Program-made: the position numbers and the translations under genes
Part shown: piece after piece, positions 1 to 8,524 of the stretch
Layout of the letters: each line of letters opens with the position of its first letter
Numbering within the stretch: the first letter of the stretch is position 1
Origin: Maritimibacter sp. 55A14
Lineage (GTDB): Bacteria; Pseudomonadota; Alphaproteobacteria; Rhodobacterales; Rhodobacteraceae
Direction of reading: 5' to 3'
Assembly: GCF_003122205.1 (NCBI RefSeq)
Contig: NZ_QEYE01000002.1
Span: 124,001 to 188,000, forward strand
DNA length: 64,000 bases
Notes under the pieces: generated by a model
Seen by the model: the letters and a program-made list of their open reading frames with translations, nothing else
Told to the model about the DNA's origin: nothing
Databases searched by the model: none

Positions 1-25
1 CACAAGTATCCCCGCCGGAGGCCCC

Positions 26-47
26 GCGCCCGCCCCCGGGCGGGCGC
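26..47 (-). terminator. GC-rich hairpin downstream of the dioxygenase-like gene
   Basis: A perfect 9-bp inverted repeat (26-34 with 39-47) closes a 4-nt loop about 30 nt past the stop of the leftward gene. There is no U-run on either side, so it is at best a weak intrinsic terminator. Confidence 0.3.
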
Positions 48-78
48 AAACGCAAGGACCTGCGCCGCAGGCGCGCGA

Positions 79-915
79 TCAGGGATCGGTCAGCCAGGCG
101 CGCGGCCCGCGTCCTGCATCGAGCCGGAAATAGGCGATCATGCGCCCCTCCGGCGGGGCTGCCGCCCCCGGCTGCCAGGGCGCCACGCCATGCAGCGCCA
201 GCCGGTGCACGAGATAGGCCTCGCCCGGCCGCGCATGGAGCGCGATGCGCGGGCAGGTCTCGAAGATGCGCCGGCGCGTCTGCTGATAGATATCGGTCAC
301 GTCCACCCCGCCCCAGTCCTGCGGCGCGATCCCCTCGAACGCATCAGAAAATGCCGTGCGGATGATCTCATGGCTGCCCTCCCAGACCACCAGGGGTGCC
401 GCCCCCGGCCCGGTCTCGCAAAGCGGCAGCCCGAGTATGAAGCCATGGTGCTCGCGCAGCCGGCGCCGGCGCCCCGGCGCCTCGCGCAGCAACCCGTCGA
501 GATGCGCCGCATCGCGGTCTCGGCGAAAGCGGAAGGCGGCCTCGCTCTCGCCCGCCCAGGGTTGCGGATAGCCGGGATAGCAGACCGAGATCTGGCCCGC
601 GTCCCAGGCGAACTCCTCCAGCCCCAGCCCGTCGCGGATGAAATCGACCGGCGCACCGGCAAGCGGGCCCGAGCCCGCCACCGATCCGTCCGCAGCGTTG
701 TCCAGCATGTTGACCCCGGCGAACCAGGTCCCGCCGCAGCGCAGCCATGCCGCCTGTGCCTTGGGATCGGCGGCGATGGCGCGGGCCTTGGGCGCGGCAT
801 GGGCCACCCAGTCGGCAATGCGCGGATCGGTGGGAAATCGCAGCCAGCCCCGCCGGCGGTAGAGCGTCAGCGCCTCCGCTGCCTCATCCGCGCCGCCCTG
901 CCCGGTCCCGCGCAT
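79..915 (-). CDS. Phytanoyl-CoA dioxygenase-like (PhyH-type) protein
   Basis: A 278-residue protein resembling Fe(II)/2-oxoglutarate oxygenases of the PhyH superfamily. A candidate HxD iron site is seen in DAAHLDGLL, a distal histidine in VHRLALHGVAPW, and a 2OG-binding arginine in RMIAYFR near the C terminus. No signal peptide or membrane segment is seen, so it is probably cytosolic. The ATG at 915 overlaps the dusA stop as TGATG, so the two are probably translationally coupled. The frame stays open upstream inside dusA, but those codons are an antisense artefact. The substrate is unknown; the family hydroxylates lipids and small metabolites. Confidence 0.6.
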   Translation of the reverse strand: MRGTGQGGADEAAEALTLYRRRGWLRFPTDPRIADWVAHAAPKARAIAADPKAQAAWLRCGGTWFAGVNMLDNAADGSVAGSGPLAGAPVDFIRDGLGLEEFAWDAGQISVCYPGYPQPWAGESEAAFRFRRDRDAAHLDGLLREAPGRRRRLREHHGFILGLPLCETGPGAAPLVVWEGSHEIIRTAFSDAFEGIAPQDWGGVDVTDIYQQTRRRIFETCPRIALHARPGEAYLVHRLALHGVAPWQPGAAAPPEGRMIAYFRLDAGRGPRAWLTDP

Positions 916-1937
916 CACGAGGCCCGCGCGTGCAAGGTTCCGGCGATCCCGGCCAGCGCCGCCGCTACCAGTTCCGGCCCCGCGCCAGGCCGTGCGGCCC
1001 CGTCCGAGAGCATCCGCCGCCACTGCCGCGCACCGGGACGGCCCGCGAATAGCCCCAGCATGTGGCGGGTGATCTGGTTGAGCCTGCCGCCCTGCGCGAG
1101 GTGATCCTCGATATAGGGCAGCATGGCGCGGACGGCATCTTCGGGCGTGCTGTCGGGTTCCATCGCGCCGAAAATCCGGCGATCCGCGGCGCACAGGATA
1201 TCGGCGGGCCGGTGATAGGCCGCGCGCCCCACCATCACCCCGTCGAGCCCCGCGGCAAGAAAGCCCTCGGCCTCGTCGAGCGATTCGATGCCGCCATTCA
1301 CGCTGATATGGAGCGCCGGGAACAGCCCTTTCATCCGCAGTACCAGATCATGGTCGAGCGGCGGGATATCGCGGTTTTCCTTCGGGCTGAGGCCCTCCAG
1401 CCAGGCCTTGCGCGCATGGATGGCGAAGCGGCCCACCCCCGTCGCGGCGACGCGCGCGATGAATTCGGGCAGCACCGTCTCGGGATCCTGGTCGTCAACC
1501 CCGATCCGGCATTTCACCGTCACCTCCACCGGCTGCGCCGCGATCATGGCCGCGCAGCATTCGGCCACCAGCCCCGGCTCCTTCATCAGCACCGCGCCGA
1601 ACGTGCCCGACTGCACCCGGTCCGACGGGCAGCCGACATTAAGGTTGATCTCGTCATAGCCCGCCTCGGCCCCCAGCCGCGCCGCCTCCGCCAGCTCCGT
1701 CGGGTCCGAGCCGCCCAGTTGCAGAGCGACGGGATGTTCCCCCGGCGAGTGTTCGAGCAGATGCACGGCATGACCCCGCACCAGCGCCGGCGCCGTCACC
1801 ATCTCGGTGTAGAGCAACGCCCGCCGGCTCAGGAGCCGGTGCAGAAGCCGGCAGTGCCTGTCCGTCCAGTCCATCATAGGCGCGACGCTTAAACGGGACG
1901 CATCGAGAATACTGTATTTTTTATCTTTATCAGCCAT
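915..1937 (-). CDS. dusA: tRNA-dihydrouridine(20/20a) synthase DusA
   Basis: A flavoenzyme that reduces uridine to dihydrouridine in the D-loop of tRNA, using FMN and NADPH in the cytosol. The 340-residue protein is a full-length TIM-barrel DusA: APMMDWTDRH at the N terminus, the catalytic cysteine in NLNVGCPSD (C103), the FMN and tRNA contact segments VKCRIGVDD and IHARKAW, and NGGI followed by GVMVGRAAY near the phosphate-binding end. The N-terminal MxDWTDRHCR motif separates DusA from DusB and DusC. It leads a two-gene unit with the dioxygenase-like gene, whose start overlaps its stop. Confidence 0.95.
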   Translation of the reverse strand: MADKDKKYSILDASRLSVAPMMDWTDRHCRLLHRLLSRRALLYTEMVTAPALVRGHAVHLLEHSPGEHPVALQLGGSDPTELAEAARLGAEAGYDEINLNVGCPSDRVQSGTFGAVLMKEPGLVAECCAAMIAAQPVEVTVKCRIGVDDQDPETVLPEFIARVAATGVGRFAIHARKAWLEGLSPKENRDIPPLDHDLVLRMKGLFPALHISVNGGIESLDEAEGFLAAGLDGVMVGRAAYHRPADILCAADRRIFGAMEPDSTPEDAVRAMLPYIEDHLAQGGRLNQITRHMLGLFAGRPGARQWRRMLSDGAARPGAGPELVAAALAGIAGTLHARAS

Positions 1938-1968
1938 TTATCGCTCGGCCATCCAGCCCGTTCTTTTC

Positions 1969-2365
1969 TCATCGGTGCTCATTTGCGCCCGTGACCTGAC
2001 GCGCAAGCGTCGAAACCGGCCGCTGCATCTGACGCCTCACGATATAGCCCAGCCCCGCCAGAATAAAGGTCGCAAGCGAGTTGCCCATGCAGAGAAACAT
2101 CAGCGCACGGCGGCGTTCGCTTTGCAGGTCGGTCACATCGAGATCAGTGACGCATTACTCGACAGTCCGTCCCTGATAAACGAGGGGCGAAATGGAGACG
2201 GACGGCCTTGTCGGTTGCCCCGACCGATAGCTGACCGAGCGTCACAGCCCCCTCCGCCGTTTCCGCGATCGCGCGGTCAACCTGCGCAGAACGCGGAATC
2301 GTCGCGGCCGGTTCGCGCAGCCGGGCGTCCTGCACGCATTGCTGCGCTGCCGCCTTCCTTGAATT
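1969..2365 (-). pseudogene. Remnant of a membrane sensor-type gene (TM plus HAMP-like helix)
   Basis: The roughly 540 bp between dusA and the flavin oxidase hold no intact gene, but two leftward frames look like decayed coding sequence. One (about 1969-2154) reads a charged segment, then a hydrophobic span MFLCMGNSLATFILAGLGYI and a HAMP-like VRRQMQRPVSTLARQ before a stop. The other (2144-2365) reads an alanine-rich helical stretch ending just where the first begins. The overlap suggests a frameshifted extracytoplasmic-loop/TM/HAMP protein that has lost its output domain. No start codon or ribosome site is convincing. Confidence 0.35.
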
Positions 2366-2481
2366 TCACGCGGATCGGCCATCGGCCCATGCGCCCGATG
2401 CCGGGTTAAATGCGCTTGCGCGTGAAGACGTAACCGCCCGTCCATCCTGAGAAAAGAAGAGCCGTAGCCGCCATCCTGACT

Positions 2482-3549
2482 TTACCGAATGAGATCCGCA
2501 TCGATCCAATCCGCCGCCCGCCGGCCGGCAAGACTGCCGAACTTGAACATTCGGCCGCTACAGCCGGTGATGGCGAAGGCACGATTGAACGCCTCAAAGA
2601 CGAACTCCTTGTCCGGCGTGTCGGCATAGTAGCCCGCGGCGGCGCCCGACACGGCGTAACGCCCCGGCCGCTTCAGATGGTCTCGGAATGCAGCCAGCGT
2701 GGCGCCGGCGTCACCTTCGCAGACGGGAACAGGCAACCGCGGCGTCTCGGACCGCAGGACCGGGGCACCGCCAAATTTAAGCCCGGTTCCTGAAACCGGC
2801 GGCAATGCGTAGAGATGCGCTTGCCTGGTCGCGAGGAAGAGCGCCGGTGCCTTGCGCCATTGCGACAAATCGGACAACTCGGCGGCGATGTAGGCGGCGG
2901 TAGACCTCACGGGCGTGACGCGCCGCGCAAGCCGAGGCAGCAGGTGCGGGGTCCATGCCCCCGCCGCGACAACGATCCGATCCGCACAGATCACCTCGCC
3001 GGTGTCGAGGGTCACGGAAGCCGTGTCGGCATCGACCCGCACCGCCCGGCTGTGCGGGATCAGCGTTGCACCGGACATTTCAAGCCAGGCCGAAAGGCCG
3101 TCCAGGATGCGGTCTGCGAGCAGCACGCCGGCATGCGGCGCAAAGAGGCCCCGCGCGGCGGACGGCAACGCGAGAAACGGCGCGTGCTCCTGGATGCGGC
3201 GCCGTGACCAGTGGTCGTGCGCAGTCCCTGTCTCGCGCAGGGAACGTGCCGTCATCCCCATCCATCCGGTGTCGCCGAGATCGATCGCCAGCACGCCTGT
3301 GGGAACGAAATGCACCTCACCGAGATCGGCCCACAACTCGTCCCAGGTCGCCAGTGCGTCGCGAACCATCGCCGTGTAATGGGCCTGCGGGCCGTATTGC
3401 GGCCGAATCATGCGATGTTCGTCGAATGAAGCCGATCCCGGATTAGGGATCGCCCCCTGCTCGAGGACAACCACCTCATGGCCGCGACGGACCAGTTGCC
3501 AGGCAGCCGAAAGGCCCACGATGCCGGCACCAACGACGATGACCTTCAT
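2482..3549 (-). CDS. FAD-dependent amine oxidoreductase, DAO / monomeric sarcosine oxidase-like
   Basis: A 355-residue flavoprotein of the D-amino-acid oxidase superfamily. The N terminus has a dinucleotide fold, VVGAGIVGLSAAW, and the acidic strand end VVLEQ. The C terminus carries GCSGRMFKFG, matching the FAD-binding end of sarcosine and N-methyltryptophan oxidases. In those enzymes a cysteine just before the TPD motif holds the flavin covalently; here that stretch reads AGYYADTPD with no cysteine, so the flavin is probably non-covalent or the substrate differs. The ATG follows a strong GGGGGAG ribosome site. It lies 13 nt downstream of the glutathione transferase gene on the same strand, so both may be co-transcribed. 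The substrate is not predictable. Confidence 0.75.
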   Translation of the reverse strand: MKVIVVGAGIVGLSAAWQLVRRGHEVVVLEQGAIPNPGSASFDEHRMIRPQYGPQAHYTAMVRDALATWDELWADLGEVHFVPTGVLAIDLGDTGWMGMTARSLRETGTAHDHWSRRRIQEHAPFLALPSAARGLFAPHAGVLLADRILDGLSAWLEMSGATLIPHSRAVRVDADTASVTLDTGEVICADRIVVAAGAWTPHLLPRLARRVTPVRSTAAYIAAELSDLSQWRKAPALFLATRQAHLYALPPVSGTGLKFGGAPVLRSETPRLPVPVCEGDAGATLAAFRDHLKRPGRYAVSGAAAGYYADTPDKEFVFEAFNRAFAITGCSGRMFKFGSLAGRRAADWIDADLIR

Positions 3550-3562
3550 CGGTCTCCCCCAA

Positions 3563-4237
3563 TCAGCCCGGAACGCAGGCTAGCAGCCGGGAAAGGTGCG
3601 ATTGCCGGCGCTCCACGAACCGCTCGAGGTCTTCCGCGTAATCCGATTGGACCGCGTCGCGCACCGAAGACCGCGCGGTGAGCGCCTCACGCCAGGATGC
3701 GACTTTCGGCAGATCATGGAGAATCCCGAAATCTCCGATCCGGTCGAAGCCGTCGAAATAGCGGAAAACCGGCCCGAAGACCGCGTCGACCAGGCTGAAT
3801 CCGTCGCCCGCAAAATACGGGCCATCGCCCAGATGCCGCTCCAGCAGCTTGAAACGCGCCCGCAGAGCAGCGGTCTTGCTCTCGAAGGTAGCGGCATCGG
3901 GGGCCGAGTAGAACCCGGCGATATCCGACAGCGCGGCCGAACCGAACTCGATCCACGCCCGGTGTCGCGCACGCTGGACAGGGTCGGCCGGGTGCAACGG
4001 CCGGGGTTGGGTCTCTTCGAGGTATTCGAGGATCGCAGCCGACTCGAATATCGCGTCCTCCCCGACCTGCAGGACGGGCGTCTTCCCAAGAAGCGTGATG
4101 CGCAGGAACCAGTCAGGCTTGTCGGCCAGATCGACATAGCGGCGTTCACAGGGAAGCCGTTTCTCGGTCATCGCGATGGCGGCGCGCTGGACATAGGGGC
4201 AAAGCGTGTGGCTGACGAGTGTCAGGGGTGCGGACAT
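3563..4237 (-). CDS. Glutathione S-transferase
   Basis: A 224-residue soluble GST. The thioredoxin-fold N domain carries CPYVQRA with a possible redox cysteine (C13), the cis-proline GKTPVL (51-56) and the glutathione-binding ESAAIL (65-70); the helical C domain follows. A CPxx active site resembles the Omega/Lambda or Beta classes, which perform thiol transfer or reductive deglutathionylation more than conjugation. A clear AAGGAG lies 9-14 nt before the ATG. It precedes the flavin oxidase on the same strand and follows the cupredoxin/DUF4142 pair, so it probably belongs to the same stress-linked block. Confidence 0.85.
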   Translation of the reverse strand: MSAPLTLVSHTLCPYVQRAAIAMTEKRLPCERRYVDLADKPDWFLRITLLGKTPVLQVGEDAIFESAAILEYLEETQPRPLHPADPVQRARHRAWIEFGSAALSDIAGFYSAPDAATFESKTAALRARFKLLERHLGDGPYFAGDGFSLVDAVFGPVFRYFDGFDRIGDFGILHDLPKVASWREALTARSSVRDAVQSDYAEDLERFVERRQSHLSRLLACVPG

Positions 4238-4303
4238 GGTTCGGTCTCCTTAGACCCTGGGCTTGCGCGGCGGCCCCGGACGGGCCGACGCGGTCGGTTG
4301 CAG

Positions 4304-4660
4304 TCAACTTGGCGGTACGACCCGAATGCGGCCTGTCATGTGCCGATGGAAGGCGCAGACATAACGGTACTCGCCCGGTGCTTCGAAGATCATCCGTGCG
4401 GTCTCGCCGCCAGGGATCTCTCCGGTGTTCCACGCACCGTCCAGTGCTGTGGCGGTATGCGGCGCGACATCGGCATTCTCCCAGACGACAGTGTCGCCGG
4501 GCTCGATGGTCAGATCACCGGGCCGGAAGGCAAATCCCTGAATGCGGACGTCGAGGGTGCGCGGGCGGGCATGGGCCGGGGCCGGCCGGCCGGAAACCGC
4601 CAAGGCAACGGACAACGCCGCGCCCTGGCCGAATTTGCGCCGGGTGAGGGTCAGCCGCAC
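4304..4660 (-). CDS. Periplasmic blue copper protein, amicyanin-like cupredoxin
   Basis: A 118-residue exported type I copper protein. The N terminus has a Tat-like signal, TRRKFGQ followed by a hydrophobic run ending near AHA. The mature cupredoxin fold shows copper ligands H68 (VAPHTA), C102, H105 and M108. The short C-x2-H-x2-M spacing is that of amicyanin, unlike the longer loop of pseudoazurin. It would carry electrons in the periplasm; no methylamine dehydrogenase genes are nearby, so its partner is unknown, the cytochrome P460 upstream being one candidate. The GTG start lies inside the end of the DUF4142 gene (10-nt overlap), implying coupling. Confidence 0.8.
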   Translation of the reverse strand: MRLTLTRRKFGQGAALSVALAVSGRPAPAHARPRTLDVRIQGFAFRPGDLTIEPGDTVVWENADVAPHTATALDGAWNTGEIPGGETARMIFEAPGEYRYVCAFHRHMTGRIRVVPPS

Positions 4661-5172
4661 TGCAACCCCTCGACCATGTGCTCGGCATGCGCCTCATGTG
4701 CCCGGAACGTCTCCAGCGCATCGGCGAGCAGGTCACGCAGCGGCTCGACCGTAACCGCCGGAATGAAGCTTTCCGCGACGGTCTTGTTGACCAGTTGGTG
4801 ATAGCCGAGTTCATTGGTGGCGTAGGCGCAGTCGAAGGAATGCCCACTGAGCGCGGCGAACTCCGCCCGCTTCGCCGCCGCTCCTTCGACCAGAGCCTGG
4901 CTCAACGGGTTGTCCTGCGGGACGACCTTAAGTTCAGCGATAAGGTTGCCGGCGGCGGCGTTGACCGCAGCGTGATCGCGGATCATGGTCTCCGCGAACT
5001 GCCGCACCGCGTCATTCTCGGACAACGCCAGGGCCAGATGGGCATAGCGGATGTCGAGTTGACCGGCGGTGTAAGCCGTGTGGGCAATCTCGAGATCGTT
5101 CATCGGTTCATCGGCAAATGCCGCACCGCTCATCGCGGTTGTGATGGTGGCAGCGAGTGTAATCGTCTTCAT
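4651..5172 (-). CDS. DUF4142 protein, secreted ferritin-like four-helix protein
   Basis: A 173-residue secreted protein of the DUF4142 family. After the signal peptide (ATITTAMSGAAFA) it is almost wholly helical, with His/Glu/Asp-bearing helices such as MIRDHAAVN and FRAHEAHAEHM that fit a ferritin-like bundle. The ATG at 5172 is preferred over an in-frame ATG six codons earlier because AGAGGACC sits correctly before it. Members occur in stress-inducible periplasmic operons, but the biochemical role is unknown. Its last codons overlap the start of the cupredoxin gene, suggesting the two act together. Confidence 0.75.
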   Translation of the reverse strand: MKTITLAATITTAMSGAAFADEPMNDLEIAHTAYTAGQLDIRYAHLALALSENDAVRQFAETMIRDHAAVNAAAGNLIAELKVVPQDNPLSQALVEGAAAKRAEFAALSGHSFDCAYATNELGYHQLVNKTVAESFIPAVTVEPLRDLLADALETFRAHEAHAEHMVEGLQCG

Positions 5173-5342
5173 TGGTCGGTCCTCTTTCATTGGTTTGCAC
5201 GCCGGTAAGAAAGCGCGGCGGGGTCGATCCGTGAATGCGAGATCGGACGGGTTCCATGCTCATCCGTTCAGGATTTCGGACGCTTCCGGGTGGAAAGGGG
5301 CTCTCTTCGGCCTGCTCTGCCATCCGTGACATCCCAGCCCGG

Positions 5343-5891
5343 TCATTTCCGGATCGCCGGATAGCCCTGCAGATAGATCAGCCCCTGATCGCGCGCCGGT
5401 TCGTGGCAGGCGATGCAATCGGTCCCGTAGTCCCGGGTGACGGTCACGCTGGTTTCCGAACCTTCGAAGAACGCCCATCCCCAGCCGTCGCCAAACCGCG
5501 CGCCGGTCCCGAGGGTTCCGTCCGAATCCCTCACCATGACGAAGCGTCCCTGGAGTTCGTCCACATAACTTGCCGTGCCGGTGGTCAGTTCTTCCGTCCG
5601 CGCGGACCAAACCTCCTTGACGATTTTCGTTCCGTCGGCGAAATCCCCGTTGCCGAGATAGGTCTCGAGCGCGGACTTCTCGACATAGACGGTGTGAATC
5701 TGATGCGCACCGTCGGCGGGATCGTCCGCCAGCAGGGAAAAGGCTCCGATCTGAACCCAATGCGTGCGGTAATCCTCGGCGGGGACGCGGAGCGCCGACT
5801 CGACTTCGATGGGCTCTGCCTGCGTCGTCATTTGCGCGAGCGCCGGCGCAGTGACGGCCGTTGCAAGAAGCGCAATTAAACAGCGTTTCAT
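5343..5891 (-). CDS. Cytochrome P460 family heme protein
   Basis: A 182-residue periplasmic protein with a Sec signal ending at APALAQ. A single c-type heme motif, CIACH (159-163), lies near the C terminus, where cytochrome P460 proteins carry it, and WGWAFFEGSE is typical of the beta-sheet core. P460 enzymes of ammonia oxidisers oxidise hydroxylamine, but homologues are common in other bacteria with unknown roles. Nothing nitrification-related is nearby, so only the family is called. It starts an apparent leftward unit with DUF4142, the cupredoxin, GST and flavin oxidase, divergent from an AraC regulator. An AAGGATG ribosome site lies just before the ATG. Confidence 0.8.
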   Translation of the reverse strand: MKRCLIALLATAVTAPALAQMTTQAEPIEVESALRVPAEDYRTHWVQIGAFSLLADDPADGAHQIHTVYVEKSALETYLGNGDFADGTKIVKEVWSARTEELTTGTASYVDELQGRFVMVRDSDGTLGTGARFGDGWGWAFFEGSETSVTVTRDYGTDCIACHEPARDQGLIYLQGYPAIRK

Positions 5892-6102
5892 GTCAGTTCA
5901 TCCTTGTCTCGGTTTTCAGGTTGCTGGTGTTTCCGGCATGGCAAACGCCATGTTCTTCAGTCGGTATCGCCCATCTCGCACCGGATGGACGCCGCTCCAG
6001 AATCCAGAAATCATGCGAACTCTGAATGCCAGTTTGTCCGCAATCCGTGCGGGATCGTTCAGGGCTCTGGATGTTTCGGAAATCTCGGGTAACATCGCGA
6101 TC

Positions 6103-7065
6103 ATGTTGGATCTGCTCAGCGATATCCTCACCCGCCTCTCACTTCGCGGCACGCTCTATTTCCGAACGAGCTTTTCCGAGCCTTGGGGGGTCCGTGTCCC
6201 GGCCTTCCGCGATGTTGCGCGGTTTCATTTTGCCCATCGAGGCGAGGCATTGGTGCGGGTCGGCGACCAGCGCGCGCCGGTGCATCTGGCGCAGGGAGAT
6301 CTCATCATCATTCCCCATGGCGCGGAGCATGTCCTGTCCTGCCGCCATACCGGCCCGGAGGAAGCCCTCCCGCTCGACGATGTGCTCAAACGCTCCGGTT
6401 TCGACGGAGAGGGCGCGCTGGTCTGGGGTGGCGACGAGGCCCTGCGCGATACGCAGCTCATCTGCGGGCATTTCGCACTTGCCGAAGGGTCGCGCCATCT
6501 GCTCTTCGATCGCCTGCCTCCCTACATTCACCTGCGCGGATATGGCGACGAGGCCGGGCCGTGGCTGGAGGCCAGTCTTCGCGTCATCGGCGCCGAGGCG
6601 GGGCGGGCACGCCTGGGCGGCGATCTGATCGCGCTCAAGATGTCCGAAGCGATCTTCGCCCAGGCGATCCGGGCTTTTATCGAGCAGTCGCAGGACGGCG
6701 TGACCGGGATCGCCGGTTTTTCCGATCCCCACCTCGCCCGCGCAATGACCGCCTTTCACCGCGATCCCACCGCGGACTGGACCGTGGCCGCGCTTGCGCG
6801 TGAGGCAGGACTGTCCCGGACGGGTTTCGCGGAGCGATTTTCGGCACGTCTCGGCGTCACGCCGATGGGCTACGTCACGTCATGGCGCATGCAGATCGCG
6901 CGCGAGGCCATCGCCTCACGCGGGCTAAGTGTTGCCGAAGCGGCCGAGGTGTCGGGTTATGCGTCGGAATCGGCCTTCAGCCGCGTGTTCAAGAAAGAGA
7001 TCGGTGTGTCGCCCGCGGCCTTCCGGCAAGCCGCGCGCGGGACGGAGACGGCGAATGCGGCCTAG
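6103..7065 (+). CDS. AraC-family transcriptional regulator with cupin sensor domain
   Basis: A 320-residue regulator. Residues about 1-200 form a cupin-type sensor (DLIIIPHGAEHVLSC resembles a cupin strand with histidines), and about 215-315 is the paired helix-turn-helix AraC domain, with WTVAALAREAGLSRTGFAERF and the terminal GYASESAFSRVFKKEIG consensus. The ATG at 6103 is chosen because codons further upstream are not protein-like and the protein then matches family length; the ribosome site is weak. It is transcribed away from the P460 unit across about 210 bp, and toward a membrane protein, an AhpD-like protein and a GST. It plausibly controls one or both; the inducer is unknown. Confidence 0.85.
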   Translation: MLDLLSDILTRLSLRGTLYFRTSFSEPWGVRVPAFRDVARFHFAHRGEALVRVGDQRAPVHLAQGDLIIIPHGAEHVLSCRHTGPEEALPLDDVLKRSGFDGEGALVWGGDEALRDTQLICGHFALAEGSRHLLFDRLPPYIHLRGYGDEAGPWLEASLRVIGAEAGRARLGGDLIALKMSEAIFAQAIRAFIEQSQDGVTGIAGFSDPHLARAMTAFHRDPTADWTVAALAREAGLSRTGFAERFSARLGVTPMGYVTSWRMQIAREAIASRGLSVAEAAEVSGYASESAFSRVFKKEIGVSPAAFRQAARGTETANAA

Positions 7066-7413
7066 CCGTGCGGGATGACCGTGAGGTGACCCGTAGGGCG
7101 CGCGTTCCACAGGTGCCGCAATGGCTGGCCAACCCCGAATGAAGAAGCGGCTGGCGATCTGGAACCCCATTTGACAGGCACATTACGCGACTGGTCATCT
7201 GCACATGTGCGCGGGTCGTGCTGTAACCGTCCACCGACCCCGGCCAGAAGAAATCCACATTGCGCTAAAAATCGAATGCTCCGCACCTCGCGGACGATCG
7301 AGCATGAATTCGGGATTTCCTGAAATTCATAATCCACCAAATCCGCGCCAGATGTACCGGGCGGCGTATTGCTTACGCCGTTTCAATCCACTGGACACGA
7401 AAGGACTAAAGCG
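7066..7413 (+). other. Gene-less stretch between the AraC regulator and the membrane protein gene
   Basis: About 350 bp with no convincing reading frame on either strand. It is less GC-rich than its surroundings. A 10-bp palindrome lies at 7201-7210, and an AAGGA ribosome site at 7401-7405 serves the next gene. It probably holds the promoter of the membrane protein / AhpD unit and possibly an AraC operator; no clear -35/-10 pair was recognised. Confidence 0.5.
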
Positions 7414-7779
7414 ATGCCACGCTTTGTCACCAAGACCATTCATGCACGGCTCGACTATCCGGTTGCGCTGGCGCTCATGGGGTTGCCGTTCCTGCTCGGG
7501 CTCGGAGAGTCCAATCCGCTGGCGCTGTCGATCTCTCCGCTGGTCGGGCTGGCGGCACTACTGTTGACGATATTCACCGACCACCATCTCGGTGTCTTTC
7601 GCATGCTGCCGTACAAGCTGCACCTCGCCGTGGACCTGGCGGTCGGCCTGTTGTTCATCGTCCTGCCCTTCGCGCTGAATTTCTCCGGAATTGACGCGAT
7701 CTATTACTGGGTGAACGGCGCCGCGGTCGTGGCCGTCATTGCTCTGTCCAAGCCTGAAGCCGGCGCGCTTCCCGTTTGA
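7414..7779 (+). CDS. Small four-helix membrane protein (SPW-like)
   Basis: A 121-residue protein of four hydrophobic spans (about 17-33, 39-53, 69-90 and 98-110) with short polar links, including FTDHHLG and MLPYKLHLAVD. The overall plan resembles the small SPW-repeat membrane proteins that line up with oxidative-stress genes, but no catalytic motif is visible and the function is unknown. An AAGGA ribosome site 9-13 nt upstream fixes the ATG. It lies 33 nt before the AhpD-like gene on the same strand, so it is probably co-expressed with it. Confidence 0.65.
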   Translation: MPRFVTKTIHARLDYPVALALMGLPFLLGLGESNPLALSISPLVGLAALLLTIFTDHHLGVFRMLPYKLHLAVDLAVGLLFIVLPFALNFSGIDAIYYWVNGAAVVAVIALSKPEAGALPV

Positions 7780-7812
7780 TCCTTCAATCCACAAGTTAAA
7801 GGAGTTCCCCCT

Positions 7813-8361
7813 GTGGCACGCATCACCCAACTCTCCGAAACCGACGCCAACCCCAAGGCCGTGGCACTGTTCACTGTGATCAAGAGCAAACTCGGCATGG
7901 TCCCCAACCTGTACCGCGTGGCCGCGAACCAGCCCGCGGTCCTCTCAGGCATGCTCGGCCTCAACGAGGCGCTCTCCGGTGGCGGCTTCGACGCCCGCAC
8001 CCGCGAGGCGATTGCTCTGGCCGTTGCCGGTACCAATGGCTGCGACTACTGCGCCTCGGCGCATTCCGCGATCTCGGCCGGTCTGAATGTCGCGCCCCTG
8101 ACCGTTGAGGCCCATCTCTCCGGCCGTTCCGAAGATCCGCGGATGGCTGCGATTCTGAGGCTCTCAGTGGCCATCGAGCAGATGCGCGGCCTGGTGGGGG
8201 ACGCCGACCTGGCTGCCGCGCGCGATGCCGGCCTTTCCGAGGCCGATATCGTCGAGACGGTCGGAAACGTCGTCGCGAACATCTTCACCAACTATCTCAA
8301 CCATGTTGCAGCGACCGACATCGACTTCCCGATCGTGAATACCGGCACGGCCGCGGCCTGA
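7813..8361 (+). CDS. Carboxymuconolactone decarboxylase / AhpD-type alkylhydroperoxidase-like protein
   Basis: A 182-residue all-helical protein of the CMD/AhpD family. The redox motif C77-D-Y-C80-x3-H84 is intact, as in peroxidase-active members that reduce peroxides through a cysteine pair with a nearby histidine. It is longer than minimal AhpD domains, with an N-terminal stretch typical of the YciW / peroxidase-related group. A strong AAAGGAG precedes the GTG start. Its neighbours (GST, AraC regulator, P460, cupredoxin) support a role in peroxide or thiol stress. The reductant is unknown. Confidence 0.85.
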   Translation: MARITQLSETDANPKAVALFTVIKSKLGMVPNLYRVAANQPAVLSGMLGLNEALSGGGFDARTREAIALAVAGTNGCDYCASAHSAISAGLNVAPLTVEAHLSGRSEDPRMAAILRLSVAIEQMRGLVGDADLAAARDAGLSEADIVETVGNVVANIFTNYLNHVAATDIDFPIVNTGTAAA

Positions 8362-8375
8362 CCCCTGACCCGAGT

Positions 8376-8400
8376 GGCGGCCGGGCCGTTCCCGGCCGCC
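8376..8400 (+). terminator. Strong hairpin after the AhpD-like gene
   Basis: A perfect 10-bp GC stem (8376-8385 with 8391-8400) with a 5-nt loop starts 15 nt after the stop codon. It lacks a U-run, which is common in GC-rich alphaproteobacteria, so termination could be partial. Confidence 0.5.
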
Positions 8401-8524
8401 CCAATCCGACAACCACGCGGCACGCCGGGCGAGCGGACAAGCGTCAATTGCCGGACGGAAACCCTCGCAACGCAATCACCCAAATCAGCGGCATAAGTGC
8501 CCGACGCAAAAGGCGGAACGAAGG

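Noticed and set aside
5343-5891. Cytochrome P460 as evidence of ammonia oxidation
   Set aside because: No hydroxylamine dehydrogenase, amo or cycA genes nearby; P460 proteins occur widely in non-nitrifiers.
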